Numbered from the stretch's first letter, positions 1 to 8,835 are shown. The stretch: 64,000 nucleotides of DNA from Rhodocyclaceae bacterium (GCA_023150275.1 JAKLLG010000004.1:178268-242267), one strand, 5' to 3'. Numbers and translations: made by a program. The notes: generated from the letters alone by a model not told the origin.

Positions 1-577
1 CCGAGCGCATGATCACCTGGTTCTCGGCGATCACCGTCACCGTCGCGCCGCTGATCGCATCAAGCCCGATCACTTCTTCAGAATCGTGCCCCTTGCCGAC
101 TTCAATCTTGCTGCCGACGACCTTGCCCAGATACTGATTCACGAAGGCAACCAGCTTTTCCTCAGGAATGCCGAGCAGGAGAATCGGTTCGGAGTGCTTG
201 AGTACGCGCACACCGGTAATGACGCCCTTGGTATCCATGCCGATCAGCGTGACGATCGGCTTGCCCGAGTAGGCCGGGATATCGACGATGTCGGTCGACA
301 GAAAGACATAACCGACCAGCCGCTCGCGATCCCCCTCGCTGGCGAACGCCTCCACATAGGGTGGGCGCCCCTTGCGCAGTGAAAAACGGTCCGCCCCCGG
401 AATGACGCTACCGCAGGGAACGTGCTTGCAAAGATCGGGGTCGCTCGCCAGCTCGGCAGGAAGCACCGCCTCATAGGCGAGTGCTGCGGGGGCTGCAACA
501 GTGGAACGGGCAAAGAGAAGTAGTCCGGCCACGACGACGGCGGCCAGGAGGCGGGACAGCGATAGCTTGGAAGACAT
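1..577 (-). CDS. nosR: NosR, N-terminal part (nitrous oxide reductase regulator/electron donor), cut by window edge
   Basis: The gene runs off the left edge, so only about 192 N-terminal residues are visible. It opens at the ATG at 577 with a hydrophobic signal or anchor at residues 9-23. It continues as the periplasmic FMN-binding domain of NosR/RnfG-type proteins. The diagnostic SGAT motif is present, and its Thr near residue 178 is the site that carries covalent FMN in this family. NosR in characterised denitrifiers is a membrane flavo-iron-sulfur protein that supplies electrons to N2O reductase and is needed for nosZ expression. It lies 222 bp downstream of nosZ on the same strand, so the order is nosZ-nosR rather than the better-known nosR-nosZ. 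The polytopic and ferredoxin parts should lie to the left of this window. Confidence 0.9.
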   Translation of the reverse strand, partial: MSSKLSLSRLLAAVVVAGLLLFARSTVAAPAALAYEAVLPAELASDPDLCKHVPCGSVIPGADRFSLRKGRPPYVEAFASEGDRERLVGYVFLSTDIVDIPAYSGKPIVTLIGMDTKGVITGVRVLKHSEPILLLGIPEEKLVAFVNQYLGKVVGSKIEVGKGHDSEEVIGLDAISGATVTVIAENQVIMRS

Positions 578-713
578 GGCGGAACCTTTTGCTAGTGCCT
601 TCCAGGCGCCCGCCACCATAGACGGAAGCGGGAACACCCGGAGGAATCAGCGGCGCCAGACCTCGTGGTCAGACACCGGCGAACGGACGGCGCAAAAGCA
701 TGCCACCTGCCGC

Positions 714-756
714 GGCCGGCGGCGAAAAGCCGTCGGCCGGGCGGCGCTGCGCCGCC
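714..756. other. Paired GC-rich hairpins between nosZ and nosR
   Basis: Two adjacent inverted repeats fill the centre of the nosZ-nosR gap. The first has 10-bp arms (one G-T mismatch) around GAAAA at 714-738. The second is GGCGGCG-CTG-CGCCGCC at 740-756. Neither is followed by a T-run on either strand. An mRNA-stabilising or attenuating structure in a nosZR transcript fits better than a classical terminator. The role is inferred only. Confidence 0.45.
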
Positions 757-799
757 GGCCGATGATACAACAGAAAGCGCTAATATGCAAGAATGCTTA

Positions 800-2755
800 T
801 TAAGCTTCCACGAGCATGCGCGAGCGCATTTCGAGGTGCAGTGCGTGGCAGAAATGCGTGCAGTAGCACCAGTAAACGCCCGGCTTGTCGGCAATGAAGG
901 TGACCGACTTGGTCTCCTGCGGGCTCACGATGAAGTTGATGTCGTACTTCGGAATCGCGAAACCGTGGGTCAGGTCTTCCACCTTGTCGAGGTTGGTCAG
1001 GATGATGGTGACTTCGTCGCCCTTCTTGACCTTCCACTCGAGCAGGCCGAACTGCGGCGCCTGCGAACCGAGGTGGATCGTGACCTTGTTGCCCTTGCGC
1101 TCGACACGGCTCTCGTCGAGCGACTTGATGCCGTGCGGGAACTCGGCCAGATCGTAGACCTGGCGGGTCTTGACGATGTCGCGACGGACAATGATCGAGT
1201 CGTGCGGCTCGGGGACGGTCGTGTGTTCGTGAACCAGGACCATCTTCTCACCGGAGATGTCGATCAGCTGTGCGGTTTCGGCGTGCAGCGGGCCAACCGG
1301 CAGCAGACGGTCCTTGGAGAACTTGTTGTCCGAGATGAAGTACTTGCCATCCGGCTCCTTGGTCTCGCCCATCGAGGTAAAACCGTGACCCGGCTGGTAA
1401 TGCACATCGATGCGGTCGATCACCACCTTGGCGTTCTTGTCGCCACCAAAGGCCTTGATTGCGGCCTCGACGTTCCACTTGACGATCTGGCTGTCCAAGA
1501 ACAGCGTCGTGTAGGCATTGCCCTTGTTGTCGAAGCCGGTATGCAGCGGGCCAAGACCGATTTCCGGCTCGCCGACGACGGCTTCGCGCGCTTCCTTCAA
1601 CTCACCGGCAAACCACTTCAGCACCTTCTCGTGCGCGATCACCGAGGCGGTCGGCGACAGCTTGCCGGAGCAGACGTAGTACTTGCCGTCCGGGCTGATG
1701 TTAACGCCGTGCGGGTTCTTCGGCACCGGCACGTAGCAAACCAGCGCGGTCTTCGGATCGGCGTTGTTCTTCTTGGTGCCATCGACGACCGGCACCTTCG
1801 AACTGCCGATGGTCACGAATTTGCCGGCCTTGACGGCGGCTTCGATGCGCTCGACGTTGAAGAAGAGGCACGCATCGTGCTCGGACGACATCATCTCGGC
1901 ATAAACTGCGCCACCTTCGGTGTTGTACTGGTTGGCGGCAGCAAGCTTGCCATCGTACGAAGTGGCAACGAGGTCCATGTTGCCATCGACGCGGCACTGC
2001 CAGCGCACTTCCATGGTCGCGGCATCAACGCACGAGAACAGGCAGCCGTATTTGGTCGGATCGGTCAGGTCGCGGCCGTCGTTGGGCAGCGGGATGTGGA
2101 ACTCGGCACCACAGAAGACGCGGGTCGTGTGGTTGATCGCCTGATCGACCGGGTCGCGCTTGTCCGGGAAAATGCCGTGGAAGCCCATGATGTTGGGCAG
2201 TTCGGTGATCTTGTCGCACTCCATCGTATCCATGCGGACGCGCGCGATACGGCCGTGAATCTTGTCATTCACGAAGATCCACTTGCCGTCGTAGATGCCA
2301 TCCTTGTACGACATATGCACGTGGTGCGTGTCGCCGGTCGTGTACTTGAGCTGACCGTTCGGCTTGGTGCCGATGATCGCCTTCGACTCGTTGGTGACAC
2401 CCCAGCCGATCATGCAATCGGTGTTGAAGACCGGGATCTTCTTGAGCTGGCGACCCGAGGGATAGCCGTAGATGCGGACGTCACCGGAGTGGCCGCCGCT
2501 GGAGAAGGCGTAGTAATCGTCGAGCTGTCCCGGCGCAACGTCATGCTTGCCATGCGCCGCAGCCTTGGGGGCGGGCGCGGCAGCAGCCGGAGCCGCGCCA
2601 CCGGCGGCGGGTGCCGGAGCTTCCTTGTTGCACGCGGTCAGCCCGAGCGACAGGCCGGCACCGGCAAGACCGGTCACCGCGGCGGAGTTGAGAAACTTGC
2701 GACGCCCCTGATCTTCAGGCGTAGCGGCTTGAACTTCGGTTTTCTTGGTATCCAT
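800..2755 (-). CDS. nosZ: Nitrous-oxide reductase NosZ, TAT-exported
   Basis: NosZ reduces N2O to N2 in the periplasm, the last step of denitrification. The product has 651 residues, normal for the family. A twin-arginine signal with RRKFL at residues 18-22 precedes a hydrophobic stretch ending near a Cys, as in the TAT-dependent (clade I) enzymes. The seven-bladed propeller carries His-rich copper-site segments such as DTHHVHMSY, GFHGIF and PHGVN. The C-terminal cupredoxin domain has the full CuA motif Cys632-x3-Cys636-x3-His640-x2-Met643. I chose the ATG at 2755 because a strong GGAGAGGA ribosome site precedes it; an upstream in-frame extension lacks one. Expression is probably anaerobic, from the FNR-type box at 2857-2870. 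nosR follows. Confidence 0.97.
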   Translation of the reverse strand: MDTKKTEVQAATPEDQGRRKFLNSAAVTGLAGAGLSLGLTACNKEAPAPAAGGAAPAAAAPAPKAAAHGKHDVAPGQLDDYYAFSSGGHSGDVRIYGYPSGRQLKKIPVFNTDCMIGWGVTNESKAIIGTKPNGQLKYTTGDTHHVHMSYKDGIYDGKWIFVNDKIHGRIARVRMDTMECDKITELPNIMGFHGIFPDKRDPVDQAINHTTRVFCGAEFHIPLPNDGRDLTDPTKYGCLFSCVDAATMEVRWQCRVDGNMDLVATSYDGKLAAANQYNTEGGAVYAEMMSSEHDACLFFNVERIEAAVKAGKFVTIGSSKVPVVDGTKKNNADPKTALVCYVPVPKNPHGVNISPDGKYYVCSGKLSPTASVIAHEKVLKWFAGELKEAREAVVGEPEIGLGPLHTGFDNKGNAYTTLFLDSQIVKWNVEAAIKAFGGDKNAKVVIDRIDVHYQPGHGFTSMGETKEPDGKYFISDNKFSKDRLLPVGPLHAETAQLIDISGEKMVLVHEHTTVPEPHDSIIVRRDIVKTRQVYDLAEFPHGIKSLDESRVERKGNKVTIHLGSQAPQFGLLEWKVKKGDEVTIILTNLDKVEDLTHGFAIPKYDINFIVSPQETKSVTFIADKPGVYWCYCTHFCHALHLEMRSRMLVEA

Positions 2756-2794
2756 GTTTTTGTCCTCTCCAGGCATTGAAATCCGATCATTACC

Positions 2795-2826
2795 GCGACA
2801 AATTGCCGCTGCGACAATTTGCCGCA
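2795..2826 (+). repeat. Two tandem 16-bp near-copies in the nosZ leader
   Basis: GCGACAAATTGCCGCT at 2795-2810 is followed at once by GCGACAATTTGCCGCA, with two differences. They lie 40-71 bp before the nosZ start, between the start codon and the FNR-type box, so they would overlap the promoter or 5' leader. They could be regulator half-sites or a simple duplication. Confidence 0.5.
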
Positions 2827-2856
2827 CATTATCCGCCAGCGCGGGAGAGAACAAAC

Positions 2857-2870
2857 TTGATCTAAATCAA
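2857..2870 (-). promoter_or_regulatory. FNR/DNR-type box upstream of nosZ
   Basis: TTGATCTAAATCAA is a perfect TTGAT-N4-ATCAA palindrome, the consensus for FNR/ANR/DNR-family regulators. Its centre is about 108 bp upstream of the nosZ start. It overlaps the last codons of the convergently placed regulator gene that ends at 2867. If bound at -41.5, transcription would start near 2822, leaving a leader of about 65 nt. The sequence match is exact; which regulator binds it is not shown. Confidence 0.85.
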
Positions 2871-3781
2871 CGATCCGCGAGCCCGGCAGATCCCGCCGCG
2901 CCCGCTGCTGCCACAAGGGCCTCGACGGCCGGATGGCTGATGCGCCGCTCGCCGGAAATGGCAAAAACCTGCTCGCGAACCCCGGCAAGCTCGCCGACCC
3001 GCTCGGCGCCGAACTGCGCGGCGATCTCTGCTTCCAGCATGCTCAGCGCCGGAAAGAGGCCGATGCCCTGGCGACCGAAGATATCCATGAGCGCAGCATC
3101 CTCGAACTCGCCGACGACCTGCGGGCGCAGATCGTGCGATTCCAGCCAATGGTCGAGCCTGCCACGCAGCGCGTTCGTCCGTGTCGGCAGCAAGAGCGGT
3201 GCGCCGTTCAGGCTGCCGGGAAAACCATCCTTGAAGCGTGCCGCCAAGGCCGGCGCGGCATAGAGGCTGACGGCATACTCGCCAAGTGGCCGACTGAACA
3301 CGCGCAGACTGCCGCTGCTCGCCACCGGGCGGTCGGAGAGCACGACATCGATGCGGTGCAGCGCCAGATCCGACATCAACTCGTCGATCTCGCCCTCGTA
3401 GCAGACCAGCCGGACCGGCCGGTCGAGCCGGGTCACCGGCTGCAACAGGCGATGCGCCGCCAGCTTCGGCAACGCATCGAGGATCCCGACCGTCAGACGC
3501 AGCACGCCTTCGCCAGCGCGATCTTCAAGCGCTTCGAGCATTTGTTCGCCCAGATTGAAGATGCGGTCCGCGTAGGAAAGCGCCAGCCGCCCGGCCTCGG
3601 TCAACGCGAGGCCGCGCCCCGCCGGGGCAAAGAGCGATACGCCGAGCGCCCGTTCGAGCAGCGACAATTGCCCGCTGATCGTCTGCGCGGCAACGCCGAG
3701 CTTGTTTGCCGCGCGATTGACCCCACCTTCCTTGGCAACGACCCAGAAATAATGGAGATGCTTGTAGTTGATTTCCCGCAT
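2867..3781 (-). CDS. nhaR: LysR-family regulator, NhaR-like
   Basis: This is a 304-residue LysR-type transcriptional regulator. The N-terminal winged helix starts NYKHLHYFWVVAKEG and continues with a helix-turn-helix over residues 18-45. The opening and the GEFEDAALM-type segment in the effector domain resemble E. coli NhaR, the Na+-responsive activator of the nhaA antiporter gene. No antiporter gene is nearby. The gene is instead divergent from htpX across a 106-bp AT-rich gap, so htpX or the regulator itself is the likely target. Its stop codon sits inside the nosZ FNR box. The LysR call is firm; the NhaR name is by resemblance and could hide a different inducer. Confidence 0.8.
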   Translation of the reverse strand: MREINYKHLHYFWVVAKEGGVNRAANKLGVAAQTISGQLSLLERALGVSLFAPAGRGLALTEAGRLALSYADRIFNLGEQMLEALEDRAGEGVLRLTVGILDALPKLAAHRLLQPVTRLDRPVRLVCYEGEIDELMSDLALHRIDVVLSDRPVASSGSLRVFSRPLGEYAVSLYAAPALAARFKDGFPGSLNGAPLLLPTRTNALRGRLDHWLESHDLRPQVVGEFEDAALMDIFGRQGIGLFPALSMLEAEIAAQFGAERVGELAGVREQVFAISGERRISHPAVEALVAAAGAAGSAGLADR

Positions 3782-3805
3782 TTCAATTCGCTTTTATCGA
3801 ACAGT

Positions 3806-3836
3806 TTTTCAATTTTTATCCGCTTTTTATTGAAAA
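3806..3836. promoter_or_regulatory. Inverted repeat in the nhaR-htpX divergent promoter region
   Basis: TTTTCAAT at 3806-3813 and ATTGAAAA at 3829-3836 form a perfect inverted repeat with a 15-bp AT-rich spacer. A further AATTGAAA copy overlaps the regulator's start at 3781-3788. The position between divergent genes and the dyad symmetry suit a LysR-type operator. Binding is inferred. Confidence 0.4.
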
Positions 3837-3887
3837 GCAACACCCGTATATTTGCGCTGTCCAACACAAGAAATCACGGAGGACCCC

Positions 3888-4760
3888 ATGAAACGCGTCA
3901 TTCTCTTTCTCGCCACCAATCTGGCCGTCATGCTCGTCCTGGGCATCACGGCGAGCCTGCTCGGCGTCAACAAGTTCCTCACCGCCAACGGCCTCAACCT
4001 CGGCGCGCTGCTCGTCTTTGCCGCATTGATGGGCTTCGGCGGCGCCTTCATCTCGCTGTTCATGTCGAAGGCGATGGCCAAGTGGAGTACCGGCGCCCAC
4101 GTCATCACGAGCCCCAGCAATTCAACCGAATTCTGGCTGGTGCAGACCGTTGAGCGTCTCGCGCAACGAGCCGGCATCGCCATGCCGGAAGTCGCCATCT
4201 ACGAGGGCGAACCGAATGCCTTCGCCACCGGCGCCACGAAAAACAGTTCGCTGGTCGCCGTTTCCACCGGCCTGCTGCAGAGCATGTCGAAGGAAGAGGT
4301 CGAAGCCGTGCTCGCGCACGAGGTTGCGCACGTCGCCAACGGCGACATGGTGACGCTGACCCTGATCCAGGGCGTCGTGAACACCTTCGTCGTATTCCTG
4401 TCGCGCGTCGTCGGCTATCTGGTCGACTCCTTCCTGCGCCGCGGCGAAGAATCGTCCGGTCCCGGCATCGGCTACATGGTCACGACGATCGTCTGCGACA
4501 TCGTCTTCGGTGTCCTCGCCAGCATCATCGTCGCCTACTTCTCCCGCCAGCGCGAGTTCCGTGCTGACGCCGGCGCCGCGCAACTGGTCGGCAACCCGCA
4601 GCCGATGGTCAATGCCCTGCGCCGCCTGGGTGGCCTGCATACCGAACCGCTGCCGCAGAACATGGCCAGCTCGGGCATTGCCGGCGGCCCGGCGTGGATG
4701 TCGCTGTTTGCCAGCCACCCGCCCATCGAGGAGCGCATCGCCGCGCTGCAATCGCGCTGA
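3888..4760 (+). CDS. htpX: Membrane zinc metalloprotease HtpX
   Basis: HtpX is an inner-membrane M48 protease that degrades misfolded membrane proteins, with a cytoplasmic zinc site. The 290-residue product has two N-terminal transmembrane segments (about 4-24 and 34-54). The zinc motif HEVAH is near residue 143, two further hydrophobic segments follow (about 160-205), and the downstream Glu needed as third ligand lies in the SRQREFRAD stretch. The ATG at 3888 was chosen because GGAGGA precedes it at good spacing. The gene stands alone between the NhaR-like regulator and a strong terminator at 4811. Confidence 0.95.
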   Translation: MKRVILFLATNLAVMLVLGITASLLGVNKFLTANGLNLGALLVFAALMGFGGAFISLFMSKAMAKWSTGAHVITSPSNSTEFWLVQTVERLAQRAGIAMPEVAIYEGEPNAFATGATKNSSLVAVSTGLLQSMSKEEVEAVLAHEVAHVANGDMVTLTLIQGVVNTFVVFLSRVVGYLVDSFLRRGEESSGPGIGYMVTTIVCDIVFGVLASIIVAYFSRQREFRADAGAAQLVGNPQPMVNALRRLGGLHTEPLPQNMASSGIAGGPAWMSLFASHPPIEERIAALQSR

Positions 4761-4810
4761 CCCTTTTTCGAGTGTGCCCCCTCCGGCGGCTTCCCCCTGC
4801 CGCCTTCAGA

Positions 4811-4838
4811 ACCCCGGCTACGGCCGGGGTCTTTTTTT
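4811..4838 (+). terminator. Rho-independent terminator of htpX
   Basis: ACCCCGGC and GCCGGGGT pair around a TACG tetraloop and are followed by CTTTTTTT. It lies 50 bp after the htpX stop on the same strand. Confidence 0.9.
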
Positions 4839-4945
4839 GGCCGGCGCCCTGCGACCACCTGCGCTCCGCTAAAATGCGGCTTTCGCCGCGTCGATGCTGC
4901 CCCGCCGCATGACCGGCCAGACCTTTGAGCCCCGTCGAATCGCCC

Positions 4946-6769
4946 ATGTCCAAAGAAAACGCTCCCGCGAACACCCCGGCCCCCGCCGCCAACTTCATCC
5001 GAAACATCGTCGAGGCCGACCTCGCTGCCGGCAAGCACGCCCAGCGCCACTGGGCTGGCCGGCCAGGCACCGCCGCCGACCACGCCGCCGCACCGCTCGA
5101 CCCAGCCAGGATCCGCACCCGTTTCCCGCCGGAGCCGAACGGCTACCTGCACTTCGGCCACGCCAAGTCGATCCTGCTCAACTTCGGGCTCGCCGAGCAG
5201 TACGGCGGCCGCTGCCACCTGCGCTTCGACGACACCAATCCGGAGAAGGAAGAGCAGGAATACGTCGATTCGATCATCGATGCGGTGAAGTGGCTCGGCT
5301 GCTCGTGGGAGCAGAACGGCCCGACCGGCCCTGAATGCAACCTCTACTACGCCTCCAACTACTTCGACTGGATGGTCGCCTTTGCCGAATACCTGATCCA
5401 GTCCGGCCACGCCTATGTCGACAGCCAAACAGCCGACGAGATGCGCGCCAACCGCGGCACGCTGAAGGAGCCGGGCAAGGATTCGCCGTACCGCAACCGC
5501 AGCGCCGAAGAAAGCATGGAACTCTTCAAGCGCATGCAGAAAGGCGAGTTCCCGGACGGCGCCCACATCCTGCGCGCCAGGATCGACATGGCCTCGCCCA
5601 ACATCAACCTGCGCGACCCGGCTATCTACCGCATCCGCCACGCCACGCACCACAACACCGGCGACAAGTGGTGCGTCTACCCGATGTACACCTTCGCCCA
5701 CCCGATCGAGGACGCGCTGGAGAACATCACGCACTCCATCTGCACGCTTGAGTTCGAGGACCAGCGCCCGTTCTACGACTGGCTGCTCGAGCGCCTCGCC
5801 GAAGGCAATCTGCTGCAGCGCCCGCTGCCGCAGCAGATCGAGTTCTCGCGCCTGAACCTCACCTACGTCGTGCTCTCCAAGCGCAAGCTGATCCAGCTGG
5901 TCGACGAGAAGCACGTCGCCGGCTGGGACGACCCGCGCATGCCGACGCTGGTCGGTGCGCGCCGCCGCGGCTACACGCCGGAAGGGTTCCGCCTCTTCGC
6001 CGAGCGCATCGGCGTCTCCAAGCACGACTCGCTGATCGACTACGTCACCTTCGAGGACTGCTTCCGCGAAGTGCTCAACGAATCGGCCGAGCGCCGCGTC
6101 GCCGTGCTCGACCCGCTCAAGCTGGTCATCACCAACTACCCGGAAGGCCAGAGCGAGGAATGCTTCGCGCCGAACCATCCGTTGAAGCCGGAACTCGGCA
6201 AGCGGGCTATGCCCTTCTCGCGCGAGCTGTGGATCGAGGCCGAGGATTTCATGGAGGAGCCGAGCAAGGGCTACCACCGCCTCTACCCCGGCAACATGGC
6301 GCGCCTCAAGTACGGTTACATCGTGAAGTGCACCGGCTGCGAGAAGGATGCCGCGGGCAAGGTCGTGAAGGTCTTGTGCGAATACCTGCCCGACACCAAG
6401 TCCGGCACGCCGGGCGCCGACAGCGTCAAGGTCAAGGGCAACCTGCACTGGGTGTCCGCCGCGCATGGCTACACCGCCGAGATCCGCCTCTACGACCGCC
6501 TCTTCGCCGTGCCGGCGCCGGGCGCCCGTCGTGAAGGCGATGCGCCGGAACTCGAACGCGACTACCTCGACGACATCAACCCGAACTCGAAGCAGGTTAT
6601 CACCGCCCAGCTCGAACCTTCGCTGAAGGACGCCAAGGCCGAGGACCGCTTCCAGTTCGAGCGCCACGGCTACTTCGTCGCCGATAGCAAAGACTCGAAG
6701 GCCGGCGCACCGGTGTTCAACCGCACGGTGACGCTGAAGGATTCGTGGGCAGCAAAGCCCGCGAAGTAG
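4946..6769 (+). CDS. glnS: Glutaminyl-tRNA synthetase
   Basis: GlnRS charges tRNA-Gln with glutamine in the cytoplasm. The 607-residue protein is a class I synthetase. The HIGH-type motif reads HFGHAKS near residue 70, preceded by RFPPEPNGYL. The KMSKS-type motif reads VLSKRKL near residue 310. The C-terminal beta-barrel anticodon-binding domain ends with NRTVTLKDSWA, as in bacterial GlnRS. It is about 50 residues longer than E. coli GlnRS because of an Ala/Pro-rich N-terminal extension. The ATG at 4946 is preferred over a TTG 21 bp upstream, though no strong ribosome site is visible. It is monocistronic after the htpX terminator. Confidence 0.97.
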   Translation: MSKENAPANTPAPAANFIRNIVEADLAAGKHAQRHWAGRPGTAADHAAAPLDPARIRTRFPPEPNGYLHFGHAKSILLNFGLAEQYGGRCHLRFDDTNPEKEEQEYVDSIIDAVKWLGCSWEQNGPTGPECNLYYASNYFDWMVAFAEYLIQSGHAYVDSQTADEMRANRGTLKEPGKDSPYRNRSAEESMELFKRMQKGEFPDGAHILRARIDMASPNINLRDPAIYRIRHATHHNTGDKWCVYPMYTFAHPIEDALENITHSICTLEFEDQRPFYDWLLERLAEGNLLQRPLPQQIEFSRLNLTYVVLSKRKLIQLVDEKHVAGWDDPRMPTLVGARRRGYTPEGFRLFAERIGVSKHDSLIDYVTFEDCFREVLNESAERRVAVLDPLKLVITNYPEGQSEECFAPNHPLKPELGKRAMPFSRELWIEAEDFMEEPSKGYHRLYPGNMARLKYGYIVKCTGCEKDAAGKVVKVLCEYLPDTKSGTPGADSVKVKGNLHWVSAAHGYTAEIRLYDRLFAVPAPGARREGDAPELERDYLDDINPNSKQVITAQLEPSLKDAKAEDRFQFERHGYFVADSKDSKAGAPVFNRTVTLKDSWAAKPAK

Positions 6770-6825
6770 GGCGGGTCGCCCTTCGCTACGCCCGCAATGC
6801 GGGCTGCTCAGAATGAGCGACCGAA

Positions 6826-7521
6826 TTACCGGTCGGAGCCGGAAATGGCCTCGATCATCGCCAGCGAGCGCGAGTAGCTGTGCGCGATCTGCGCGTCGTC
6901 GTAGCGATGCTCCGGCCGCACCGGGCAACTTGTTCGGGCGATGCAGGTGACGCGGCATTGGGAGTCAGGCAGCCGCCGATAGGCGGTGCACTTCTCCAGC
7001 GAAAACTCGCCATCGTCGAGCGCGCCGGCCGGGCAGGCAGCGATGCAGGGTTTTCCGGCGCAGGCGGCGCAGGGAGAATCGCCGTGCGCCGAGGGCGTCA
7101 CCGGCAACTCGGCATCGACCAGCAGCACCGCGCGATAGGCGAACCACGAACCCCAGTCGGCGTTGATGCCAACGCGGAACGGCGAATCGTGATGCCATCC
7201 CGCCAGGCGACCAAGTGCCTGCAGACCGACCGGCACATTGCCGGGATAGGGCATAGCGTACGCCACCCCCGGAAGCTGAGCGGCCACCCAATCGGCCAGC
7301 GTGACGCGCACGAAATCGTCGATCGGGTGTTCGCCGGCGAGCCCGGCAGCCGTAACGCATTCCCACAGGCGGCGGCCGCCGTGCCCGACGAGCAGCAGGC
7401 GACAATAGCGCCCCTGCGGGTCGAGCATCGCCCGCATGGTCCCGGGTAAGGCGTCCAGATCGAACACCGCTCGCAGATTGAGCCCCGCGGCATCGAGCGC
7501 GGAATAACCGACGTCACTCAC
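6826..7521 (-). CDS. 4Fe-4S ferredoxin-type protein of unknown function
   Basis: The protein has about 231 residues. The C-terminal half holds a cluster motif Cys-x2-Cys-x4-Cys-x3-Cys-Pro (CAACAGKPCIAACP, about residue 160). A second Cys group (CRVTCIARTSCP) lies about 40 residues later. This layout recalls the Fe-S part of epoxyqueuosine reductase (QueG), but the protein is far shorter and lacks a recognisable cobalamin domain, so I do not assign that function. I chose GTG 7521, ten bases after the stop of the thioredoxin-like gene. The longer reading frame would overlap that gene and encodes an Arg-rich, unlikely N-terminus. The two genes probably form one transcript, and a redox role is inferred. 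Confidence 0.7.
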   Translation of the reverse strand: MSDVGYSALDAAGLNLRAVFDLDALPGTMRAMLDPQGRYCRLLLVGHGGRRLWECVTAAGLAGEHPIDDFVRVTLADWVAAQLPGVAYAMPYPGNVPVGLQALGRLAGWHHDSPFRVGINADWGSWFAYRAVLLVDAELPVTPSAHGDSPCAACAGKPCIAACPAGALDDGEFSLEKCTAYRRLPDSQCRVTCIARTSCPVRPEHRYDDAQIAHSYSRSLAMIEAISGSDR

Positions 7522-7531
7522 ACCAGGCGCT

Positions 7532-7855
7532 TCACGCAATTTCCGCCAGCGCCTCGGCGATCGGCCCCGCCTCGACCGGCCGCACCAGCCGCGCCACCTC
7601 GACGCCATCGCGCAGGAAGACCAGCGTCGGCCACAGCTTCACGTGAAAGCTGCGCCCCAGCCGCTGGCCGGGCCCATCTTCAACCTTCAGGTGCGCAACC
7701 TGCGGATAGTCGGCAAAGGCCGCCTGCACATGCGGCAGCGCTGCCCGACAATGCCCGCACCACGGCGTGCCGAACTCGACGACCTGAGCCCCCGGCGTCG
7801 CCTCGATTGCAGCGCGCGTCGGCGCCTCGTCGACGAATTTCTCGCTGTAAGCCAT
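7532..7855 (-). CDS. Thioredoxin-family protein
   Basis: This 107-residue single-domain protein has a thioredoxin fold. The active site is CGHC within FGTPWCGHCRAALP near residue 33, and the cis-proline segment reads KLWPTLVFL near residue 78. CGHC instead of CGPC is more typical of PDI-like or less reducing thioredoxins. There is no signal peptide, so it should be cytoplasmic. It lies directly upstream of the Fe-S protein gene with a ten-base gap, suggesting co-expression. GGCGGG just before the ATG is a plausible ribosome site. Confidence 0.88.
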   Translation of the reverse strand: MAYSEKFVDEAPTRAAIEATPGAQVVEFGTPWCGHCRAALPHVQAAFADYPQVAHLKVEDGPGQRLGRSFHVKLWPTLVFLRDGVEVARLVRPVEAGPIAEALAEIA

Positions 7856-7874
7856 CCCGCCTGCTCCCGTCGGA

Positions 7875-8732
7875 TCACACCGCCACCAGCGTCTGCCGGC
7901 CGTACCATTCCTCGCCCGGCGCCACCGTCGCCGGCGTGTTCGCCACGGCAGCCTCCACGCACAGCATGTGCCGCCAGTCGCTGGCCGGCATGTCGGTCAG
8001 CGTGGCGCACTTCTCGACCCACGGATTCCAGATCACGACATCGGGGAAACCTTCCTGCGCGATGCCGAGGCTGAGATTCGCCGCCTTCAGCAACAGCGGC
8101 CGTTTCGCATTGAAGTAGATGCGATCGGTCTCAGCCTCGACGAGCAGCTCGGTGCCCGTCTCGCGCACGACACGGCCGCCGTTCGCGCTATCGCGATAGT
8201 CGTAGCCGCGCAGCCCTTCGAGCGCCGCATCCTCGACCTGCACGACGCGCAAGTAGGAATGCAGCGCGCCGGTGAACGCCAGCGGCGCATCGCCGGTATT
8301 CGTCACGCACAGTTCGAGATCGATGCGATCCGCCTCCAGCATCACAGTCAGTTCCAGCCGGAAGGGATGCGGCCACAGCGCGCGCGTCGCAGCATCGTCG
8401 CCGGTTGCCAGCGTCGCCAGCGCGTAATCGTCACCGCAGCGCTGCGCTGCGACTTCCCACTGCCGGGTACGCACGAAACCGTGCTTGGGCAGCGCGCCGA
8501 GCGCAGCGAACTGCGGAAAGCAGACCGGCACGCCACCGCGGATCGGCACGCTGCCGTCGAATACGGCGCGCTCAGAGAGATACAGCCGCTCGCGACCATC
8601 CGATGTCCGCCACGAAAGCAGTTGCGCGCCCTGCAGCGCGATGACGGCCTCGGTGCCGCCGGGGCCGCAGAGGCGCAGGGCGGGGATGCCCCTGAAACTG
8701 ATCGATTCGATGAAAGGCTTGCTGGCTGCCAT
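7875..8732 (-). CDS. yeaD: D-hexose-6-phosphate mutarotase (YeaD type)
   Basis: The 285-residue protein belongs to the aldose-1-epimerase-like fold that interconverts alpha and beta anomers of hexose 6-phosphates. Family features seen are the N-terminal GAQLLSW segment, RGGVPVCFPQF near residue 65, HGFVR near residue 85, and the catalytic-region stretches LHSYLRV and VIWNPWVEKC. Length and motifs match YeaD rather than galactose mutarotase GalM. It is followed after 19 bp by the thioredoxin-like gene on the same strand. No specific regulation is visible. Confidence 0.88.
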   Translation of the reverse strand: MAASKPFIESISFRGIPALRLCGPGGTEAVIALQGAQLLSWRTSDGRERLYLSERAVFDGSVPIRGGVPVCFPQFAALGALPKHGFVRTRQWEVAAQRCGDDYALATLATGDDAATRALWPHPFRLELTVMLEADRIDLELCVTNTGDAPLAFTGALHSYLRVVQVEDAALEGLRGYDYRDSANGGRVVRETGTELLVEAETDRIYFNAKRPLLLKAANLSLGIAQEGFPDVVIWNPWVEKCATLTDMPASDWRHMLCVEAAVANTPATVAPGEEWYGRQTLVAV

Positions 8733-8835
8733 GCCGGACTCGCGAAAGATGGAGAGACGCGCATTCTAGTCGACACCCCGCGCGCCCGGCGCGCACGCCC
8801 ACGGCGCAAACGGCCGACGAGAATCGCTCAATCAC

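Noticed and set aside
714..756. nosZ terminator
   Set aside because: Both hairpins are stable but no T-run follows on the minus strand, so classical termination is unlikely.
665..2779. A 704-codon open frame on the plus strand opposite nosZ
   Set aside because: It is antisense to a full-length NosZ with all copper motifs. High GC opens such frames; the translation has no family features and no ribosome site.
2795..2826. NsrR- or second FNR-type site in the nosZ leader
   Set aside because: The repeats are direct, not palindromic, and match no consensus I know for nitric-oxide or FNR-family regulators.
4535..6958. An 807-codon open frame on the minus strand opposite glnS and part of htpX
   Set aside because: It is antisense to two well-supported genes. 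Its composition is typical of reverse-frame translation (rich in Val, Ala, Arg, Asp).
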